A stretch of DNA of 41,975 nucleotides. Origin: Chloroflexota bacterium. Lineage in GTDB: Bacteria > Chloroflexota > Limnocylindria > Limnocylindrales > CSP1-4. Positions 39,626-41,975 of this stretch are shown here, in pieces (within the stretch, counting starts at the first letter, position 1; each line of letters begins with the position of its first letter). The notes below the pieces were generated by a model that was not told the DNA's origin, did not search any database, and was given only the letters and a program-made list of their open reading frames with translations. The position numbers were made by a program, and so were the translations under genes. The DNA lies in contig JAKAMV010000005.1 in assembly GCA_021812735.1 (NCBI GenBank), positions 1 to 41,975 on the forward strand, in the 5' to 3' direction.

Positions 39626-39900
39626 ATACCGGCAGGACCGGTGCAGAAGAAGGACCTCCCGGTGCGCACGCACGGTCTGGGTGTTGGCTACCGGTCCGAT
39701 CGGTAGCACGGCCCGAAATGGCTGTTTGCACCGGCTGCACCGGTACACGGGCCACCGGGACACGGGCCGCAGTGTGCAGCACCAGTATGCGGGCCGCAGT
39801 GTACTGGCCGCCGGTACACGGGCCGCGGTGTGCAGCACCGGTATGCGGGCGATCCCGCGCCAGCGCCGCGACCCGCGCCAGCGCCGCGACCGCCGCCAGC
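39626..39900 (+). repeat. TACCGG palindrome copies and further tandem repeats before tmk
   Basis: 39627-39647 repeats the TACCGG...CCGGTGCA motif seen around the XRE-nuclease gene, and 39725-39745 carries it inverted (TTTGCACCGG then CTGCACCGGTA). Between them, GCTACCG and CGGTAGC (about 39687-39706) form a third dyad. CACGGGCCGC-GTGTGCAGCACC occurs at 39761 and 39817 (period 56), each followed by GTATGCGGGC. CCGCGCCAGCGCCGCGAC is tandemly repeated at about 39855-39895. Confidence 0.6.
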
Positions 39901-39923
39901 GCTCTGGGGCCCCGGGCCGAGGC

Positions 39924-39929
39924 TACACT
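39924..39929 (+). promoter_or_regulatory. Putative -10 box (TACACT) of the tmk leaderless promoter
   Basis: TACACT ends 6 nt before the GTG at 39936, and there is no Shine-Dalgarno sequence. The box marks the GTG as the start against the long upstream open frame made of repeats. Confidence 0.5.
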
Positions 39930-39935
39930 CGCGGC

Positions 39936-40634
39936 GTGGACACCCCGCCGCCCGTGATCACCCGCGGTCCGTTCATCACCCTGGAGGGGCCCGACGGCTC
40001 GGGCAAGTCCAGCCTGCTGCCGCGCCTCGCCGCCGTCATGCGCGCGCGCGGCGTCGACGTGGTGACCACCCGCGAGCCCGGTTCCACGCCCTTGGGCGAG
40101 CGCATCCGCTCGATCCTACTCGACACCGAGCCGAGGATCGACCACACAGGCCGCGCAGACGCGCTGCTGTTCGCCGCTGCCCGGACCCAGCACGTGGACG
40201 AGTTGATCCGCCCGGCCCTCGAGCGCGGTGCCGTCGTCCTGTGCGACCGCTACGCGGACTCCTCGATGGCGTACCAGGGCGCCGGCTCCCAGATCCCGAT
40301 GGACGAGATGCGCGCGCTGCAGCAGTTCGCGACGGCTGGCCTGTGGCCGGACCTGACCATCCTGCTCGATCTGCCGGTGGAGGCGGGGCTGGCGCGCAAG
40401 CACGACGAGGTCACGCGTTTCGAGGCCTACCACGACCTTGCCTACCACGAGCGGGTGCGGGCGGCGTTCCTCGCGTTCGCGGCAGCCGAGCCTGAGCGGT
40501 ACGCGATCGTCGACGCCAGGCAGGACGAAGCCGCGGTCCTGGCCGGGGCCGTCGCGGCCATCGGCCGCCTGGCGGGCCCATTTCCCTGGTTGGCGGCCGT
40601 GCTCGGACTGGGCGCGGGGCCTGCCGACCGCTGA
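39936..40634 (+). CDS. tmk: Thymidylate kinase
   Basis: Phosphorylates dTMP to dTDP with ATP for DNA synthesis. It has 232 residues. FITLEGPDGSGKSS (about 14-26) is the P-loop. TTREPGSTPLGERIRSILL has the TMP-binding EPG. LLFAAARTQHVDELIRPAL and VVLCDRYADSSMAYQGAG give the DR(Y/F) motif. LTILLDLPVEAGLARK and RFEAYHDLAYHERVRAAF follow, the latter being the LID/α7 area. The GTG is chosen from homology and the TACACT box. The last about 25 residues are a hydrophobic tail slightly beyond the common end. It is convergent with the Ig-repeat gene across a clear terminator. Confidence 0.95.
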   Translation: MDTPPPVITRGPFITLEGPDGSGKSSLLPRLAAVMRARGVDVVTTREPGSTPLGERIRSILLDTEPRIDHTGRADALLFAAARTQHVDELIRPALERGAVVLCDRYADSSMAYQGAGSQIPMDEMRALQQFATAGLWPDLTILLDLPVEAGLARKHDEVTRFEAYHDLAYHERVRAAFLAFAAAEPERYAIVDARQDEAAVLAGAVAAIGRLAGPFPWLAAVLGLGAGPADR

Positions 40635-40707
40635 CGGCTCGCCCGAGGACGACGAGGAGCCCGCCCGGCCGATGGCCGGCCTCGGGAGACTGGATCCCCG
40701 TCAAGCC

Positions 40708-40743
40708 GATGGGGCCCTCTCCGGGAAGGAGGAGGGCCCCATC
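40708..40743. terminator. Bidirectional hairpin terminator between tmk and the Ig-repeat gene
   Basis: GATGGGGCCCTC (40708-40719) pairs perfectly with GAGGGCCCCATC (40732-40743), leaving a 12-nt loop. It sits between convergent genes, 74 bp after tmk and 23 bp after the Ig gene end. The T-tract is weak on both sides, as is common in GC-rich genomes. Confidence 0.75.
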
Positions 40744-40765
40744 TTGCGAGAGCGCGATGGCTGCG

Positions 40766-41975
40766 TCAGCGGACGGTGTACCGCTCCAGCGGGCTCCAGA
40801 AGCTGTTGGCGTTGAACGGGGTCGGGTTCGCGCGTGCGCGAACGTACCAGCTGCCGGGGGCCGAGAACGTGAAGGTCGTCTTGGCGAGACCCGCGGAATC
40901 CACCACGTACTCGCGCGTTGCGACGAGCGTCCACCGGCCCGCAATGTACCGGTAGAACACGAACCGAACCGTTGCCGGCGGGAGCTCAGGCCGCGCCGGG
41001 CGGTCTGTGATGGTGAACGTGATCGACGTGTTCCTGGAGATGGCCTTGACTCGGCCGAGGTTGGTCGGCCGCAGGAGCGCGATCTGCCGGACCACGGACC
41101 TCGCCACGTTGCTCGTGCCGGCCGCCAGATCCGACGCCCCCGCGAAGATCGCGCGGTAGTAGTTGTTCGTCGCCGGGCGATAGTGGAACGTCGCCAGCCC
41201 GGATGCATCGGTCGTGAGCGTCGCGATCGTCGCCCAGGCGGTGCTCGTGCGGCTCGCCTGCAGCTGGAACGTCCGGTGCGCTCCACCTGTCCCGAACTGC
41301 GTCGTGAGGACGAGCTCGGATCCCCAGGTGATTGCCCAGGCAGACGTCGTCAGCGTGATCGATGTCGTGGCCAAGCCCCACGTCACCGTGTTGTCGGTGC
41401 TCGTGGAGGCCAGGTTCGGCAGCAGGCTCGCATTCAGCGCGACGTCCGCCGGGACGCTGGCCGTGACCGTGCCCGCGGTGGTCATGCCCGTCACGGCCAC
41501 GTTGTAGGTCGTGCCGCTGCCGGTCACGGTGGCGACCTTCAGCCCGCCGGCCGTGCCGCCGATCGTGACGTCGCCGGACACGAAGCCGGTGACCGCCGCG
41601 CTGAACACCACCGTGAAGTTGATCGGCGAGGTGCCGGCCGGGTCGGCCTGGCTGGCGGCCTGGTTGATCGTGACCGTTGGGCCGCCCGGCGACCACGTCA
41701 CCGTGTTGTCGGTGCTCGTGGACGCGACGTTGGTCCGCGCGCTCGCGTCAACGGCAACAGCGGCCGGGACGCTCGCCGTGACCGTGCCCGCGGTGGTCAT
41801 GCCCGTCACGGCCACGTTGTAGGTCGTGCCGCTGCCGGTCACCGTCCCTGCCTTCGTCCCGCCGGCCGTGCCGCCGATCGTGACGTCGCCGGTGGCGAAG
41901 CCGGTGACCGCCGCGCTGAACACGACGGTGAAGTTTATCGGCGAGGTGCCGGTCGGGTCGGCCTGGCCCGAAGCC
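40766..41975 (-). CDS. Secreted bacterial Ig-like repeat protein (5' end cut by window edge)
   Basis: The frame stays open to base 41975, so the N-terminus and signal peptide lie outside; 402 residues are visible plus stop. At least two Big_12-like Ig domains of 105 residues occur in tandem: ADP-GTSPINFTVVFSAAVTGF, SGDVTIGGTAGG, TVTGSGTTYNVAVTGMTTAG, STSTDNTVTW. The DNA of the repeats is near identical over long stretches (period 315 bp), pointing to recent duplication. The C-terminal about 190 residues hold two further beta-sandwich modules (SITLTTSAWAITWGSELVLTT ... and NTSITFTITDRP ... GSWYVRARANPT) typical of wall or surface proteins. It probably acts as a stalk or adhesin. No sorting signal or transmembrane helix is at the C-terminus. 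Confidence 0.8.
   Translation of the reverse strand, partial: ASGQADPTGTSPINFTVVFSAAVTGFATGDVTIGGTAGGTKAGTVTGSGTTYNVAVTGMTTAGTVTASVPAAVAVDASARTNVASTSTDNTVTWSPGGPTVTINQAASQADPAGTSPINFTVVFSAAVTGFVSGDVTIGGTAGGLKVATVTGSGTTYNVAVTGMTTAGTVTASVPADVALNASLLPNLASTSTDNTVTWGLATTSITLTTSAWAITWGSELVLTTQFGTGGAHRTFQLQASRTSTAWATIATLTTDASGLATFHYRPATNNYYRAIFAGASDLAAGTSNVARSVVRQIALLRPTNLGRVKAISRNTSITFTITDRPARPELPPATVRFVFYRYIAGRWTLVATREYVVDSAGLAKTTFTFSAPGSWYVRARANPTPFNANSFWSPLERYTVR

Larger units (their letters stand above)
39139..39935. other. 797-bp gene-free gap between the hydrogenase operon and tmk, mostly repeats
   Basis: Two repeat blocks fill most of it (39199-39519 and 39626-39900, listed separately). The open frames crossing it are made of the repeats and have no family likeness. 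The hydrogenase operon terminator is presumably one of the GC hairpins here, but none has a following T-run. The tmk promoter box lies at the right end. Confidence 0.6.

Noticed and set aside
39354..39935. N-terminal extension of thymidylate kinase through the repeats
   Set aside because: The extension is translated repeat DNA with no homology, and a TACACT box plus GTG at 39936 gives the normal protein length.
1..41975. tRNA, rRNA or riboswitch genes
   Set aside because: I looked for cloverleaf-like arms, GGTTCGAATCC-type T-loops and known leader motifs upstream of pdxS and the transporter and found none that hold up by eye; a covariance search would be decisive.

Overview
The window is very GC-rich (about 70% by eye), carries about 33 protein genes on both strands, and shows no rRNA or tRNA. 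GTG starts are frequent, genes in operons commonly overlap by GTGA, and many first genes have a TAnnnT box 6-8 nt before the start codon with no Shine-Dalgarno sequence, which suggests leaderless transcripts. Together with Tad pilus-type genes, a CtpE-like P-type ATPase and a group 1 uptake hydrogenase, this fits a free-living Chloroflexota bacterium (Limnocylindria/Dormibacteria-like) or a deep-branching actinobacterium. The taxonomic guess is inference; no marker gene settles it.

Left part (1-5412, minus strand): one operon with a degenerate DNA-ligase-like protein, a GT-A glycosyltransferase related to mannosyl/glucosylglycerate synthases, a fusion of two universal-stress domains with glucosyl-3-phosphoglycerate synthase, and a glycerate kinase. 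This looks like a stress-linked glucosylglycerate module. A UMF1-type transporter follows on the plus strand (5538-6797), then a minus-strand Tad cluster (TadE, TadE, TadG-like, 58-aa membrane protein; 6826-9857) and an HNH nuclease / CCA-transferase / TPR / GalE operon (10061-13308).

Middle part: a repeat cluster ending in a 171-bp element with inverted termini (13541-13791) lies beside a methyltransferase-MOSC fusion. A plus-strand set follows: PRAI-like barrel, PfkB kinase, GbsR/MarR regulator. Next is an ECF sigma factor with a putative membrane anti-sigma/sensor, divergent from pdxS-pdxT-GNAT-R3H/AAA ATPase. A 750-bp non-coding stretch (24855-25605) with a duplicated gene start and a long hairpin precedes the P-type ATPase. 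A minus block holds a carotenoid-desaturase-like oxidoreductase, a small unknown protein and the TldD/TldE pair.

Right part: an XRE-PD-(D/E)XK fusion gene is bracketed by dispersed palindromic repeats. It is followed by a hydrogenase operon (small subunit with Tat signal, large subunit, cytochrome b, HypA, maturation protease; 34495-39138). The small subunit has Asn where a proximal-cluster Cys is normally found. An 800-bp repeat-rich gap with eight copies of a 15-nt palindrome separates it from thymidylate kinase. A bidirectional terminator then faces a truncated bacterial Ig-repeat protein at the right edge.
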